A stretch of 64,000 nt of DNA, taken from assembly GCA_031460505.1 (NCBI GenBank), contig JAVKTT010000002.1:434001-498000 (forward strand), written 5' to 3'. A model generated the notes under the pieces. That model was not told the origin of the DNA. It searched no databases and saw only the letters and a list, made by a program, of their open reading frames with translations. The DNA comes from JAAYTL01 sp031460505. Its GTDB lineage: Bacteria; Bacillota; Clostridia; Tissierellales; Tissierellaceae. The position numbers were made by a program, and so were the translations under genes. Below, piece after piece: positions 50,105 to 58,537 of the stretch; within the stretch, counting starts at the first letter, position 1; each line of letters begins with the position of its first letter.

Positions 50105-50378
50105 TTGTAGCACCACCATTATGGATCATTAGATTATGGAGTCTAAATTGCAAGTTTCTAGGTAATCCTTTTTCACTGTCTCTGTTCTGGTATCTCCATG
50201 TTGAATAATCTACTACAAACATTAAATGATTTGCATTTTCTTCTTTTAATAAGATACCTTTTTCATCTTTAAGCTCCGTCACAATCCCTTCAATAATAGC
50301 AGTTAAATAGGTATCTCTAACTGTACTAGAGATACCTATTCTTGCTTTAACTAAATTTAATACGGTAGCTGTATCCAT
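50094..50378 (-). CDS. Phage head-tail connector (gp6-like)
   Basis: The 94-residue all-helical protein starts MDTATVLNLVKARIGISSTV and continues DTYLTAIIEGIVTELKDEKG and LMFVVDYSTWRYQNR. This is the pattern of the phage_connect_1/gp6-like connector that binds the portal ring. It lies in the canonical position between capsid and head closure genes. Confidence 0.8.
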   Translation of the reverse strand: MDTATVLNLVKARIGISSTVRDTYLTAIIEGIVTELKDEKGILLKEENANHLMFVVDYSTWRYQNRDSEKGLPRNLQFRLHNLMIHNGGATNDI

Positions 50379-50391
50379 TTACATCAGCTCC

Positions 50392-50652
50392 TTATTCATT
50401 AATACTTAGTTCTTCCTCAGCTTTAATAGCTTCTTCTTTACCCTTTATTTTTTCTCCATTAGAAAGCACATAGTACCCACCGCCCAAATGTCTTGGAAAT
50501 ACGTCATTGAATTCTTCTAAAGGTTCTATGAGATTTTCATTTTGGGAAATAATATACTCTACTCTTTCCTCTGACATTTCAACCGTTTCGCCTTCTAGAA
50601 GTACCTTTTTAAATTCTTTATCTGAAAATGAATTTAATATCTTTACTTTCAT
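50392..50652 (-). CDS. Small acidic phage protein downstream of the capsid gene
   Basis: The 86-residue protein begins MKVKILNSFSDKEFKKVLLE and has the segment GETVEMSEERVEYI, resembling short phage proteins often placed between capsid and connector. The tail GEKIKGKEEAIKAEEELSI is highly charged. It may be a head-decoration or assembly protein, but no function can be assigned. Confidence 0.65.
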   Translation of the reverse strand: MKVKILNSFSDKEFKKVLLEGETVEMSEERVEYIISQNENLIEPLEEFNDVFPRHLGGGYYVLSNGEKIKGKEEAIKAEEELSINE

Positions 50653-50661
50653 ATTTACCTC

Positions 50662-52065
50662 CTATGCATTTGCATTATCAGCAGCAAATGTCACATCTGA
50701 AGCTTTAGGTGCTGCCGCTAAATCTTCTTGGCTAATGTTTATTGCTATGAAGGCTTCACCAATTATTGGTCTACCGTCATATCTAGCTGTTCCTTTAAAC
50801 ACTGTGTTATCTTCAACGAATTGAGCATGTTCAGATTGTGCTAGTGTTGCTCCAGCTCTTTCAGCTAATAGATATAATGAACCATATCCACCTATAATGT
50901 GATTATCTGGTATAAAGTCTAATGTTTCAACATCTCCACCAATTATTGGCATTGTATTAGTTTGACCTGATACAATTGCTCCAGCAGCATTAATAGTCAA
51001 TGCTTTAGCTTGCAATGCTGCAAATGTATTTTCACTCATTGCCCAGAACTTTCCACCTTGAGCATAATTAGCTTTAGCCTTACCTAATTTAAGAATCAAG
51101 TCTTTATAGAATAATAAATCAGTATTTGCAGCTGGATCTATTACTAATAAGTTAGATGCACTTAAATTGGTCCAAGCTTTTTCATTTGTTCCCCAGTAAG
51201 CTGGTTCCGCTACTTCTCCAAGTCTTGTTACTATACCTACTGGCATCTTAACTCCAGTACCATAAAGGATTGCTTTATCAATACCAAGACCTAGGGATTG
51301 TCCCAACATTGTTAATATTTCATTTGCTAAATTTAAATCTGAATCTTCTAGTGTAGCATTACAAACTGCTATATATCCTCCAACTTTATAGCCATCAACT
51401 TCAACTTGGTTGAATACTATGTTTAATTCATTAAGTTTTGCACAAGCTTCAGTCCATATAGCTTCTGGAACTGCACCAGCTATATTTTGTCTAGCTTTAC
51501 CCGCTACTGGTCTTAACCAAACTCTCTTAATCAACTTAGAGTAAGTATGAAGATTATCTCTAAGTAGCTCTACCATAACTGTAGGTATTGTTAATTCTGC
51601 ACCTGTTACTGCTCTTTTTTGTGTCATTAATTCTCTAGTTCTAGTCAAGAACTCTTTTACTTCTTCTCTTTCAACTAAAACTTGTGCTCGGTCTCTTGTT
51701 AGTCCTCCGAAAAATTTATATCTGTTCATTCTTACTTCTACCTCACTTTCATTTTTATTATTTCTTGTATCATCATCTTTAGGTCCATTTTTAGGTTCCT
51801 TAGAATTTAACTGTTCTAATTCACCCTCTAGATTAGCTATCTCACCTTGAAGCTTAGATTTCTTTTCCTCTAATGCTGTTTTGTCTGCTTCTAGTTTTTC
51901 AATATTTTCTTCTACTACTGCAATTTCTTCATCTGTTTGAGCTTCAGCTATAGCTATTTCTAACTCTTCACTTCTTGTTTTGAAAGATTTTTCTTCATCT
52001 AAATATCCATTTAAAATATTTCTTGCTGACTCTATTTTTTTAGATAACATTAATTGTTTAAGCAT
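50662..52065 (-). CDS. HK97-family major capsid protein with N-terminal scaffold domain
   Basis: The 467-residue protein has a coiled-coil delta (scaffold) domain at about 1-110, rich in Glu/Lys, with charged linker DDDTRNNKNESEVEV. The HK97 fold follows, with RVWLRPVAGKARQNIAG, VEVDGYKVGGYIAVCNATLE and DKAILYGTGVKMPVGIV. The protease gene next to it should remove the delta domain. It overlaps that gene by 8 bases. Confidence 0.93.
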   Translation of the reverse strand: MLKQLMLSKKIESARNILNGYLDEEKSFKTRSEELEIAIAEAQTDEEIAVVEENIEKLEADKTALEEKKSKLQGEIANLEGELEQLNSKEPKNGPKDDDTRNNKNESEVEVRMNRYKFFGGLTRDRAQVLVEREEVKEFLTRTRELMTQKRAVTGAELTIPTVMVELLRDNLHTYSKLIKRVWLRPVAGKARQNIAGAVPEAIWTEACAKLNELNIVFNQVEVDGYKVGGYIAVCNATLEDSDLNLANEILTMLGQSLGLGIDKAILYGTGVKMPVGIVTRLGEVAEPAYWGTNEKAWTNLSASNLLVIDPAANTDLLFYKDLILKLGKAKANYAQGGKFWAMSENTFAALQAKALTINAAGAIVSGQTNTMPIIGGDVETLDFIPDNHIIGGYGSLYLLAERAGATLAQSEHAQFVEDNTVFKGTARYDGRPIIGEAFIAINISQEDLAAAPKASDVTFAADNANA

Positions 52066-52657
52066 TTTTTAACCTCTCTTTCAATTCTCTTTTTCTAATT
52101 TCTAACTGTTTTTCTTTATACTGCTCTACTTCTTTATGTCTAGCTTGTACTCCAGTTTCTTCATATGCTGGGAATGTACAAACTGATACCTCATGAAGAT
52201 CTATTTCTTTGATTGTCCACTTTACTGTTCCATCATCTCTCCAATCAGTTTCTTCCCGGATAATATTAAATCCAAATGAACATTGGTCTACATCTCCTCT
52301 TTTTACTCTTTCATAGAGGTTTACTGCATCCATATCATTTGGATTAATTCTTATTGACCCCCATAATCCATGGGAATCTGTTTTTAATTCTAGGGTATTA
52401 GCTTTATTCCTTCCTAATACAAGACTTGTATCATGATTAATTAATGCTCTTATGTCATTTCCTAAAGTGTTGTTAAAAGCTTCAGTATCTATCTCTTCAT
52501 ATGCACCAGGCCATAATTCTGTTTCCCTATTAAACACTGCAAAATAACCTTCTATTAACATCGGACCATCTTGTTCGGCTCTAGTTTTTAAATCCGATAC
52601 TACACTCCTGGTCAATCTCTCTTTAACTCTATTCATCTTCACCACCACCTTCAACAA
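52058..52657 (-). CDS. HK97-family prohead protease
   Basis: The 199-residue serine protease matures the prohead by cutting capsid scaffold domains. The family signature is visible in MLIEGYFAVFNRETELWPGA, in ALINHDTSLVLGRN with the catalytic histidine, and in VKRGDVDQCSFGFNII with the catalytic serine. Its start overlaps the portal gene by 29 bases. Confidence 0.9.
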   Translation of the reverse strand: MLKVVVKMNRVKERLTRSVVSDLKTRAEQDGPMLIEGYFAVFNRETELWPGAYEEIDTEAFNNTLGNDIRALINHDTSLVLGRNKANTLELKTDSHGLWGSIRINPNDMDAVNLYERVKRGDVDQCSFGFNIIREETDWRDDGTVKWTIKEIDLHEVSVCTFPAYEETGVQARHKEVEQYKEKQLEIRKRELKERLKNA

Positions 52658-53837
52658 TTTTCTTTATACCTTTAAGTTTATTTTGCTCTCCCAATAAGTC
52701 AGCTGGAATATAGTTCTCTAGTACTATTAATTCATTCATTTCAGGATCTGGACTCATGCCAATCCAATCTCTTAATTCATTTCTCCTTAGAGTATTTCTG
52801 TCTACTAATGCTGTCCCTGCAGTGACTAAATCCAAGAGATCATATGCATATAAACTTCTTACATTAAACTTAAAATATAAATCTGGACTAAATAAGAGTT
52901 TCCTAGTTAATTCTTGCTCAATTCCTTTAGCTATAGGTAAGATTGTTGAATTGATAAAATTGTTATATTCATCTTTGTTATAGCTACCTACACCAAGTAA
53001 AAAAGCTGGTACTCCAAATATCCCAGCAACTGTCTTTTTATCAATTTCTACTGCATCATTTATGGCCAAGTCATTCAGTGAGAGTGGTTTAACTTGCTCT
53101 ACTTTTACCAAATCAGCTGGTACTATCCAAGGTTTGCCTCCACCTGTTTCTGAAATGTATTTTTTTAATATTTGCTCTCTTCCCTCTTCACTTGCTAACT
53201 CATCTGTTAAAGCATCTACTGCTACAATAAGTGAAGGTTTCCACTTATCACTCATGAATGCCTTTTTAGTAGCAGTAGCTTGTTTTAAGTTGTTAACTAT
53301 ATCTTTTAAAACTACTTTATATCCAGTTCCTTTCCAAGGTTTCTCTGGATCAGGATTAATAATAAAGTGTAACAATTCATTATAATCATATAGCTTGTTG
53401 CCATAACTGATTTTATAGGCATTTTCTGTTTCGATAAACCTCCATTGACTAGGTTTTAATGGAATAAGTTCATCTATTAATCCATCTTTAACTGTAGGAA
53501 ATACAATGCTATTCCCATTCCCTTCTAATAGTAATGTATTTATAATGTTATACATCCAAGACTTCCTAGTCATTAATGAATAAGGACCTATATCTATCTT
53601 TCTAGATAAAGCATTCTTAACTCTTAAATCACCATCTTCAGCATTTTGCATCAAGTGAATTGTCATAGAAGATATTAAGTTTGCTATTTTACTTACTGCA
53701 ATCTTAACTTCAGGATGTTCTGATAACTTGGTATATCCGGGAATAGTTAAAGTATCATATGAATCTTGAGTTAGAAACCAACTTAAAGTAGATTGTCCTG
53801 GATCAGCTCTTGTATTTCTCTTAAATAAAAATCCCAA
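52629..53837 (-). CDS. HK97-family portal protein
   Basis: The 402-residue protein has the portal pattern TIPGYTKLSEHPEVKIAVSK, then MYNIINTLLLEGNGNSIVF-like YNIINTLLLEGNGNSIV, and KKTVAGIFGVPAFLLGVG. The portal ring is the DNA gate at one vertex. It starts with TTG 53837 and follows a small membrane-protein gene. Confidence 0.9.
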   Translation of the reverse strand: MGFLFKRNTRADPGQSTLSWFLTQDSYDTLTIPGYTKLSEHPEVKIAVSKIANLISSMTIHLMQNAEDGDLRVKNALSRKIDIGPYSLMTRKSWMYNIINTLLLEGNGNSIVFPTVKDGLIDELIPLKPSQWRFIETENAYKISYGNKLYDYNELLHFIINPDPEKPWKGTGYKVVLKDIVNNLKQATATKKAFMSDKWKPSLIVAVDALTDELASEEGREQILKKYISETGGGKPWIVPADLVKVEQVKPLSLNDLAINDAVEIDKKTVAGIFGVPAFLLGVGSYNKDEYNNFINSTILPIAKGIEQELTRKLLFSPDLYFKFNVRSLYAYDLLDLVTAGTALVDRNTLRRNELRDWIGMSPDPEMNELIVLENYIPADLLGEQNKLKGIKKIVEGGGEDE

Positions 53838-53839
53838 TA

Positions 53840-54001
53840 TTAATCACCACCTTTGAATAAAAGTAATAATGCAAGACCTACTAGCATTATCCCAGTAGAA
53901 ATAAAACCTAATGGTACTGAATAAATAAAAAAACTTATTGAGATATTAATTATCCCAATAAGTATGATTATTTCTATTAAATTGCTTTTTAGTTTTTCCA
54001 A
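53840..54001 (-). CDS. 53-residue phage membrane protein between terminase and portal
   Basis: A TTG at 54001, with a GGGTGA site inside the terminase stop region, opens a 54-codon frame ending with TAA at 53840. The product is very hydrophobic, with two membrane segments (about 8-26 and 29-49), ending FKGGD. Similar small two-helix proteins occur in this position in other siphophages. Function unknown. Confidence 0.65.
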   Translation of the reverse strand: MEKLKSNLIEIIILIGIINISISFFIYSVPLGFISTGIMLVGLALLLLFKGGD

Positions 54002-54006
54002 TTGAA

Positions 54007-55764
54007 TCACCCTTCTAACCAGCCATTTGCTTTGTTGGATTTCTCCATGCTTTTTATCTTTCTTACTGCTGCAAATACACTTGCATCAAACAAGTCTATT
54101 CTCATAGTGTCTTCTACCTTTTCATACTGAATCATATCATCAATTTTTTCTATTGCTCTTACGTTTTGTACACAGTATTCGTAAGCTTGTGAATGTAAAT
54201 AATATAGATCTCCATCCTTAGCCTTCTTTTCTATTCTCCTGAAACCTTGAGATTTATTAATATATAGTTGTGGTTCATCCACTATCCTAAATCCAGCCTT
54301 CTTCATTCCTAAATAAAATTCATTACCAAACTTTCTATCAAATCCTACTTGCTTAATTTTAAAACCTTTTTTCTTCATTTTAATAAACCAATTTATAATA
54401 TCTGAATAGTTAACTGTTGGAGTATTACACATTGTTAACCATCCGTCATCTTGCCAACCAAACAGTGGTATATTATCCTCATCAGCCTTTGTATGAGCTT
54501 GTACTATAGGAAACCATGAATGAGTAATTATTATATCTACATCTCTATAGTTACCATCTTTATCTTTGTAAGCTTTTTCATAAGTTCCATATAAAGCTGC
54601 AGCTGTTAAGTCATACATTTTAGATAAATCTCCACCGCCATACCAATCAATTGGTAACTTGGCTAGTTGTTCTATTGTCCAATTATACTTTTTATCACTA
54701 TTTTTGAACTCATCTATATTAAAATATGCTTTCATTGCACTTGTATACTTATTTAAACTCTTTGCTAAAAAAGCTTTTCTTTGCTGAGGATCATTTTGAG
54801 CTTCCATTGCATCACTCATTAATTCTTGAGCTGATACTGAAACATTATAATTAGGATTAGCTTTTTCATGTTCAGCTGGATTAGTATAATCTACTTCTCC
54901 AGTATCAGGATCTTCATCTGCCTTTGCAATAAATATAAACAACTGATCATCTTCTACAGTTTGATTTAATATTTTCTGACAATATAATAACCTGTTATAG
55001 CAGAATGAATTCATGTTATCTCCAGCTGTAGTAATTCCAATACATAGTTTATTCCTATAAGCTTTACCTGATTCTCTTATAGTGTTATATTGACTAGCGT
55101 TCTTATACAGGTGGAGTTCATCAAGAATCTGTATAAGTGTATTTAAGGAGTCCATTCTATCACTATTACCAGCTATAGTTTCAATTCTCATATAGCCATC
55201 TCCTAAATTTCCACTAATGCTATGTTCTTGATTGTTGTCTAGTACTCTAAAGTTATTAATTTCTCCCATTTCTTCTAGATTGTATTTTAAAAAGTTAAAA
55301 CTTTGTAATGCTTGTCTTAACAAAGCTCCAACAATAACAATTTCTGCTCCTGATTTCCTCTCCAGTAATCCTAATCCCCAAGCTAAAGCACTCATAAAAG
55401 GTGTTTTCCCATTCTTCCTAGCTAACATAATAAATGCTTCTTTGTATTTTCTTAGTATGGTACCTTTATGAAAGAATCCCAATAAATTATACACAACAAA
55501 TTTTTGCCATGGTTCCAATAAAAAAGGCTTACCTCGTAATGGGTAGCCTTGCATATCTTCACCTTTTTCATGGACGAATGTCTTTTCAATTATTTGAATA
55601 ACGAATTCTGCATCCTTGGGATTAAAATCCCATTTAGGATTCTCTAAATCCCTAAAAAATCTTTCACACATCTGGATAGTTTCTTTACAAGCTATCTTTC
55701 TTCCTTCTATAACACTGTTAGCATACTCAACCACAATATCATAGTTTTTATATTTTTTATTCAA
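54007..55764 (-). CDS. Terminase large subunit (TerL)
   Basis: TerL pumps and cuts phage DNA. The 585-residue protein has an N-terminal ATPase domain, with Walker A-like AFIMLARKNGKTPFMSALA near 110-128. The Walker B-like segment LIQILDELHLYKN follows near 215. The C-terminal nuclease domain has acidic residues such as GGGDLSKMYDLTAA and DLFDASVFAA. It resembles the HK97/P27-linked TerL type. It overlaps the small subunit gene by 8 bases. Confidence 0.93.
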   Translation of the reverse strand: MNKKYKNYDIVVEYANSVIEGRKIACKETIQMCERFFRDLENPKWDFNPKDAEFVIQIIEKTFVHEKGEDMQGYPLRGKPFLLEPWQKFVVYNLLGFFHKGTILRKYKEAFIMLARKNGKTPFMSALAWGLGLLERKSGAEIVIVGALLRQALQSFNFLKYNLEEMGEINNFRVLDNNQEHSISGNLGDGYMRIETIAGNSDRMDSLNTLIQILDELHLYKNASQYNTIRESGKAYRNKLCIGITTAGDNMNSFCYNRLLYCQKILNQTVEDDQLFIFIAKADEDPDTGEVDYTNPAEHEKANPNYNVSVSAQELMSDAMEAQNDPQQRKAFLAKSLNKYTSAMKAYFNIDEFKNSDKKYNWTIEQLAKLPIDWYGGGDLSKMYDLTAAALYGTYEKAYKDKDGNYRDVDIIITHSWFPIVQAHTKADEDNIPLFGWQDDGWLTMCNTPTVNYSDIINWFIKMKKKGFKIKQVGFDRKFGNEFYLGMKKAGFRIVDEPQLYINKSQGFRRIEKKAKDGDLYYLHSQAYEYCVQNVRAIEKIDDMIQYEKVEDTMRIDLFDASVFAAVRKIKSMEKSNKANGWLEG

Positions 55765-56107
55765 GTTTACTCAACACACTTGCTAGTTTTGATTTATTTC
55801 CCTTCTCAACCGTAACTGTTTCTAAAGATTTTGGATTCAGGCAAAGTCTATCTGAGTATGCTAATATATCTTTTCTTAATGTTTCTAGTGTTGCAACAAT
55901 TGGGCTCTTTTTTGTACCACCTTGATCAGTCGCAACTTCATATTGATATCCACCTTCTTCAAATTCATTATTTAAAGTTAAGTACTGAAAAACTAACTCA
56001 GAATATATGTCAATCAATCTATTATACTGACTTTTATGAGTTCCTAATTTTTTCATATCTTCTATGGTTCTTCTTTTTATCGTTTCTTTAGTTGGTACTT
56101 TTGCCAT
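55757..56107 (-). CDS. P27-family terminase small subunit (TerS)
   Basis: The 116-residue protein has a basic N-terminus (MAKVPTKETIKRRTIEDMKK) and a helical core, with DLYSELVFQYLTLN-like IYSELVFQYLTLNNEFEEGG. The characteristic ETLRKDILAYSDRLCLNPKS segment follows near the C-terminus. TerS proteins of this family choose the packaging site. A strong GGGAGGTGAG site precedes the start at 56107. Confidence 0.88.
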   Translation of the reverse strand: MAKVPTKETIKRRTIEDMKKLGTHKSQYNRLIDIYSELVFQYLTLNNEFEEGGYQYEVATDQGGTKKSPIVATLETLRKDILAYSDRLCLNPKSLETVTVEKGNKSKLASVLSKLE

Positions 56108-56191
56108 CCTCTCACCTCCCTAAAAAAAGTTTTTGGAAATTCGCTCTATTGGAAGAGGCTGTCCCCCTTCGGTCCCGGAGTTGTGTATATC
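56108..56191. other. Candidate cos/packaging region between HNH and terminase genes
   Basis: This 84-base gap has a clearly GC-rich core (56161-56180, GTCCCCCTTCGGTCCCGGAG) within AT-rich DNA. In HK97-like phages the cos site lies in the gap between the HNH endonuclease and TerS genes, both present here. The exact cut site cannot be read from sequence. Confidence 0.4.
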
Positions 56192-56488
56192 TTAAGACAA
56201 TTTAGGGGGCCATGTTTCATCTCTATATATCCTCTCCACTAACTCCAATCCTTTCTGTGTCAATTGATTTGAGTCCCTATCATGAAAAGTATTATGACAA
56301 TTACTGCAGCAACTATATAGATTTTTACTATAGTATCTTAACTCAGGATAATCATCAGCTGGTTTAACATGATGTACTGTTGTAGCTAATGTAGTCTTGC
56401 CATATCTCTTACACTCTCTACATTCATATTTGTCACGCTTTAATATTCTTTCACGCTTCTTTATCCATCTACTATCTTTGTAATTCAT
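56192..56488 (-). CDS. HNH endonuclease (packaging type)
   Basis: I place the start at ATG 56488, six bases after GGAGTGA, giving 98 residues beginning MNYKDSRWIKKRERILKRDK. The zinc-binding CxxC pairs are in YECRECKRYG and SCCSNCHNTFHDR, and the HNH histidine is in ATTVHHVKPADDYPELRY. In HK97-type phages a gp74-like HNH protein next to terminase is needed for cos cleavage. A terminator precedes the gene. Confidence 0.88.
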   Translation of the reverse strand: MNYKDSRWIKKRERILKRDKYECRECKRYGKTTLATTVHHVKPADDYPELRYYSKNLYSCCSNCHNTFHDRDSNQLTQKGLELVERIYRDETWPPKLS

Positions 56489-56500
56489 ATATATCACTCC

Positions 56501-56529
56501 AATAAAAAAGACACCCATTATGGATGTCT
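56501..56529 (-). terminator. Terminator between the Ltp-like gene and the HNH gene
   Basis: AGACACCCA and TGGATGTCT (56510-56518 and 56520-56528) pair with one mismatch. The minus-strand transcript then reads TTTTTTATTGG. It precedes the HNH start. Confidence 0.65.
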
Positions 56530-56547
56530 AAATGTAATTACACATGT

Positions 56548-57078
56548 TTAAAGCCCTATTTCATCTACAGCATAAGTAGCCTCTTCATTACTAAATCCTT
56601 CAAACTCTAATTGCTCAATTAGCCCGTTCCTAGAGAAAGCCATCGTATCTAAATAAACTTCTGCACTCTTAACCGCTTGTTTCTTCCAATCAACACTTAT
56701 TTTATTAACTGCATAAGTAGCTTCTTCGTTACTAAAACCCTCAAACTCTAGTTGGTCTACTAAACCACTTTTTGAAAAAGGCATAGTTTTTAAATAGGTT
56801 TCAGCCATTCTTACTGCATTTTTCTGTGATAAAGTCTCAGTAGTCTTTTCTTCTACTGGCTCTTCCGGCTCTTTTATTTCTTGGACAGGTTCTTTCTCTT
56901 GGTTAATATCATTTTTACTTGATAAATCAGTCGAGGTTTCCTCTACTCCTCCTTGCTCTTCTAATTGAGCTACACCTTTATCTAAATCTGCTTCATCTTC
57001 TCCGCCGCCTAGTGCTCCAATAATAACTACAACTACCAGTAAAATAAACCACCATCTTTTATAAATTGGTTTTTTCAA
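56548..57078 (-). CDS. Ltp-family host-surface protein, candidate superinfection exclusion factor
   Basis: The 176-residue protein has an N-terminal membrane helix (about 9-24) and a long acidic linker (about 26-80). Two tandem repeats of about 45 residues follow, each with SxSGLxxQLEFEGFSNEEAT-type motifs: FSKSGLVDQLEFEGFSNEEA and FSRNGLIEQLEFEGFSNEEA. These match the repeat domain of the Ltp family, known in a Streptococcus phage to block DNA injection by related phages. No lipobox cysteine is present, so anchoring is by the helix. It sits as a likely moron between early and packaging genes. Confidence 0.78.
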   Translation of the reverse strand: MKKPIYKRWWFILLVVVVIIGALGGGEDEADLDKGVAQLEEQGGVEETSTDLSSKNDINQEKEPVQEIKEPEEPVEEKTTETLSQKNAVRMAETYLKTMPFSKSGLVDQLEFEGFSNEEATYAVNKISVDWKKQAVKSAEVYLDTMAFSRNGLIEQLEFEGFSNEEATYAVDEIGL

Positions 57079-57105
57079 ATGAATTTCCTCCCTTTGAACT
57101 GCATA

Positions 57106-57408
57106 TTAGTCTTCTAGTTGTTTATCCGTTTGTTCTTTGAAATCCCTATACTTAGACAATTTGCCTTTTAATCTTCTTATTTCTTTTTCTAGACTATCTC
57201 TATCCTCGAATAATTTCATTGGAATTTCTATTTCTCGATGACTTTTATCATGAGAAAATTGCAAGAATTCCTTTTCAAGAGTAATTTTATAGTACTCTTT
57301 GTTAAGTTCTAATAAATGATCTTCCTTTTCTTGAATTTCATTAACTATTTTTTCTTCTTGTTCAGCTAATACAGTTCTAATTATATCATTGCTGTACTTA
57401 GTCATCAT
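57106..57408 (-). CDS. Coiled-coil phage protein, unknown function
   Basis: I place the start at ATG 57408 or 57405, behind the AAGGGGAG site; a longer start at 57426 lies before that site. The product of about 100 residues is nearly all charged helix, with heptad patterns in LAEQEEKIVNEIQEKEDHLL and DSLEKEIRRLKGKLSKY. The function is unknown. It could be a regulatory or DNA-mimicking protein, but nothing proves this. Confidence 0.6.
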   Translation of the reverse strand: MMTKYSNDIIRTVLAEQEEKIVNEIQEKEDHLLELNKEYYKITLEKEFLQFSHDKSHREIEIPMKLFEDRDSLEKEIRRLKGKLSKYRDFKEQTDKQLED

Positions 57409-57489
57409 TAATCTCCCCTTTCCCATATAAACTTCTACAAGAAAAGAGAAATTCCTTCAATAATCGTTCGACAAATTATGACAAATACA

Positions 57490-57534
57490 AAAGCAGCCAA
57501 GAAAGGAGGTTTCATCTCATAATCTTGGCTGCTT
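57490..57534 (-). terminator. Long stem-loop ending the early operon
   Basis: AAAGCAGCCAAGA (57490-57502) and TCTTGGCTGCTTT (57522-57534) form a perfect 13-bp stem around a 19-base loop, between the DUF1492-like gene and the coiled-coil gene. The minus-strand exit reads TGTATTTG, which is only mildly T-rich, so terminator function is likely but not certain. Confidence 0.6.
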
Positions 57535-57586
57535 TAAATCTATGGCATCTTAACAATATCACAACTTTATACTCAACTTCCATCAA

Positions 57587-58006
57587 CTAATCTAAATTTA
57601 TTTCATCTAATGCCCTTTCATGCAGCTTATAAGCCCATTGCCATGTATAATTGTTTTTATAAGCTATTTCTTCCCACTTCTGACAATCTAAATATCTGCA
57701 CTTTAATAATTCTCTAAGTTGTAAGTTTTTTACACTATTAATCTTATACTCTATTTCTTTTCTTAAATCCACCAAATCATCAATATCTTTATTAATATTG
57801 CTTTCAATCTCATCTATTGTAGCTATGCCATTTTCAATAAGATTGCTCCTATTTCCACTTCTAGGCATGTCCGATATAGTTCCAGTAACATTAAATATTT
57901 TGCTTCTCCAATCTTCAAGCTCCTTAATTTTCCTATCTATATTCTTATTTAAATATTTATACTGACTTAAGTATTCAATTTTCTTTTTATGTTCATCTGT
58001 TAACAT
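57587..58006 (-). CDS. DUF1492/ArpU-like late gene regulator
   Basis: The 139-residue protein has an N-terminal coiled region (NKNIDRKIKELEDWRSKIFN with a conserved TGTISDMPRSG), characteristic of the DUF1492 family. A C-terminal sigma-70 region 4-like helix-turn-helix follows (LLKCRYLDCQKWEEIAYKNN). These proteins activate late phage operons at the end of the early region. Here it is the last gene before the long hairpin and packaging genes, which fits. Confidence 0.82.
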   Translation of the reverse strand: MLTDEHKKKIEYLSQYKYLNKNIDRKIKELEDWRSKIFNVTGTISDMPRSGNRSNLIENGIATIDEIESNINKDIDDLVDLRKEIEYKINSVKNLQLRELLKCRYLDCQKWEEIAYKNNYTWQWAYKLHERALDEINLD

Positions 58007-58010
58007 TAAT

Positions 58011-58337
58011 CTAGCCCCCTATTCTGTCTAATTCTCTATTTACCTTATACTCCTTAACTTTTACTACACCGTCACTCACCAAACCATAATCTAATTTTAT
58101 TTGTTCAATTAAGTTCTCTACATCCGCTATTTCAGATATTAAGTTAGTTAACAACTCTGATGGTTCCTTTTTCTTAATATTTAAATGTTGGCCACTTCTC
58201 TGAAACTTAGCTATAGCTACGATAAGTTCTCCACATTCTTCCGTTAATCTTTTCAGTTGATGATCTGGCCCATAATATTTTACTAATCTTAATTGTCTTT
58301 CTTGTAATTCAGTTAAATACTTCTCTTGTAATTCCAT
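58011..58337 (-). CDS. MazG-like nucleotide pyrophosphohydrolase
   Basis: I place the start at ATG 58337, since the more upstream TTG lies in the GGAGGT site. The 108-residue protein has the MazG-like pattern QLKRLTEECGELIVAIAKF and then LISEIADVENLIEQIKLDYG. These hold the conserved acidic residues that bind Mg and nucleotide phosphates. Phage MazG homologues remove signal or modified nucleotides; the substrate here is unknown. Confidence 0.82.
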   Translation of the reverse strand: MELQEKYLTELQERQLRLVKYYGPDHQLKRLTEECGELIVAIAKFQRSGQHLNIKKKEPSELLTNLISEIADVENLIEQIKLDYGLVSDGVVKVKEYKVNRELDRIGG

Positions 58338-58342
58338 AGCAT

Positions 58343-58537
58343 CTACCTCCAAATCCTTTTCGTTAACTTATCTTGGATGATAATTCTTTCAACTAATACC
58401 AGATTCTTATCTTTTAATATGTTTTTAACCTGGTTAATTGTGTCATGAATTTCTTTGCTCCTTTTAAATTCATTATCTATAACTTCCTTAGCTGTAGGAT
58501 CATATACTCCTGATTGATTTTCCCAGTATCTAGTCAT
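58343..58537 (-). CDS. Small phage early protein, unknown function
   Basis: The start is placed at ATG 58537, giving 64 residues (MTRYWENQSGVYDPTAKEVI onwards) with an overlap of 8 bases with the upstream gene; a longer start would sit deep in that gene. The product is mainly helical and charged. I do not recognise the family. It lies 5 bases ahead of the MazG-like gene. Confidence 0.55.
   Translation of the reverse strand: MTRYWENQSGVYDPTAKEVIDNEFKRSKEIHDTINQVKNILKDKNLVLVERIIIQDKLTKRIWR

Noticed and set aside
56155..56185. GC-rich core as a rho-independent terminator
   Set aside because: It has no good self-complementary stem and no T-run on either strand.
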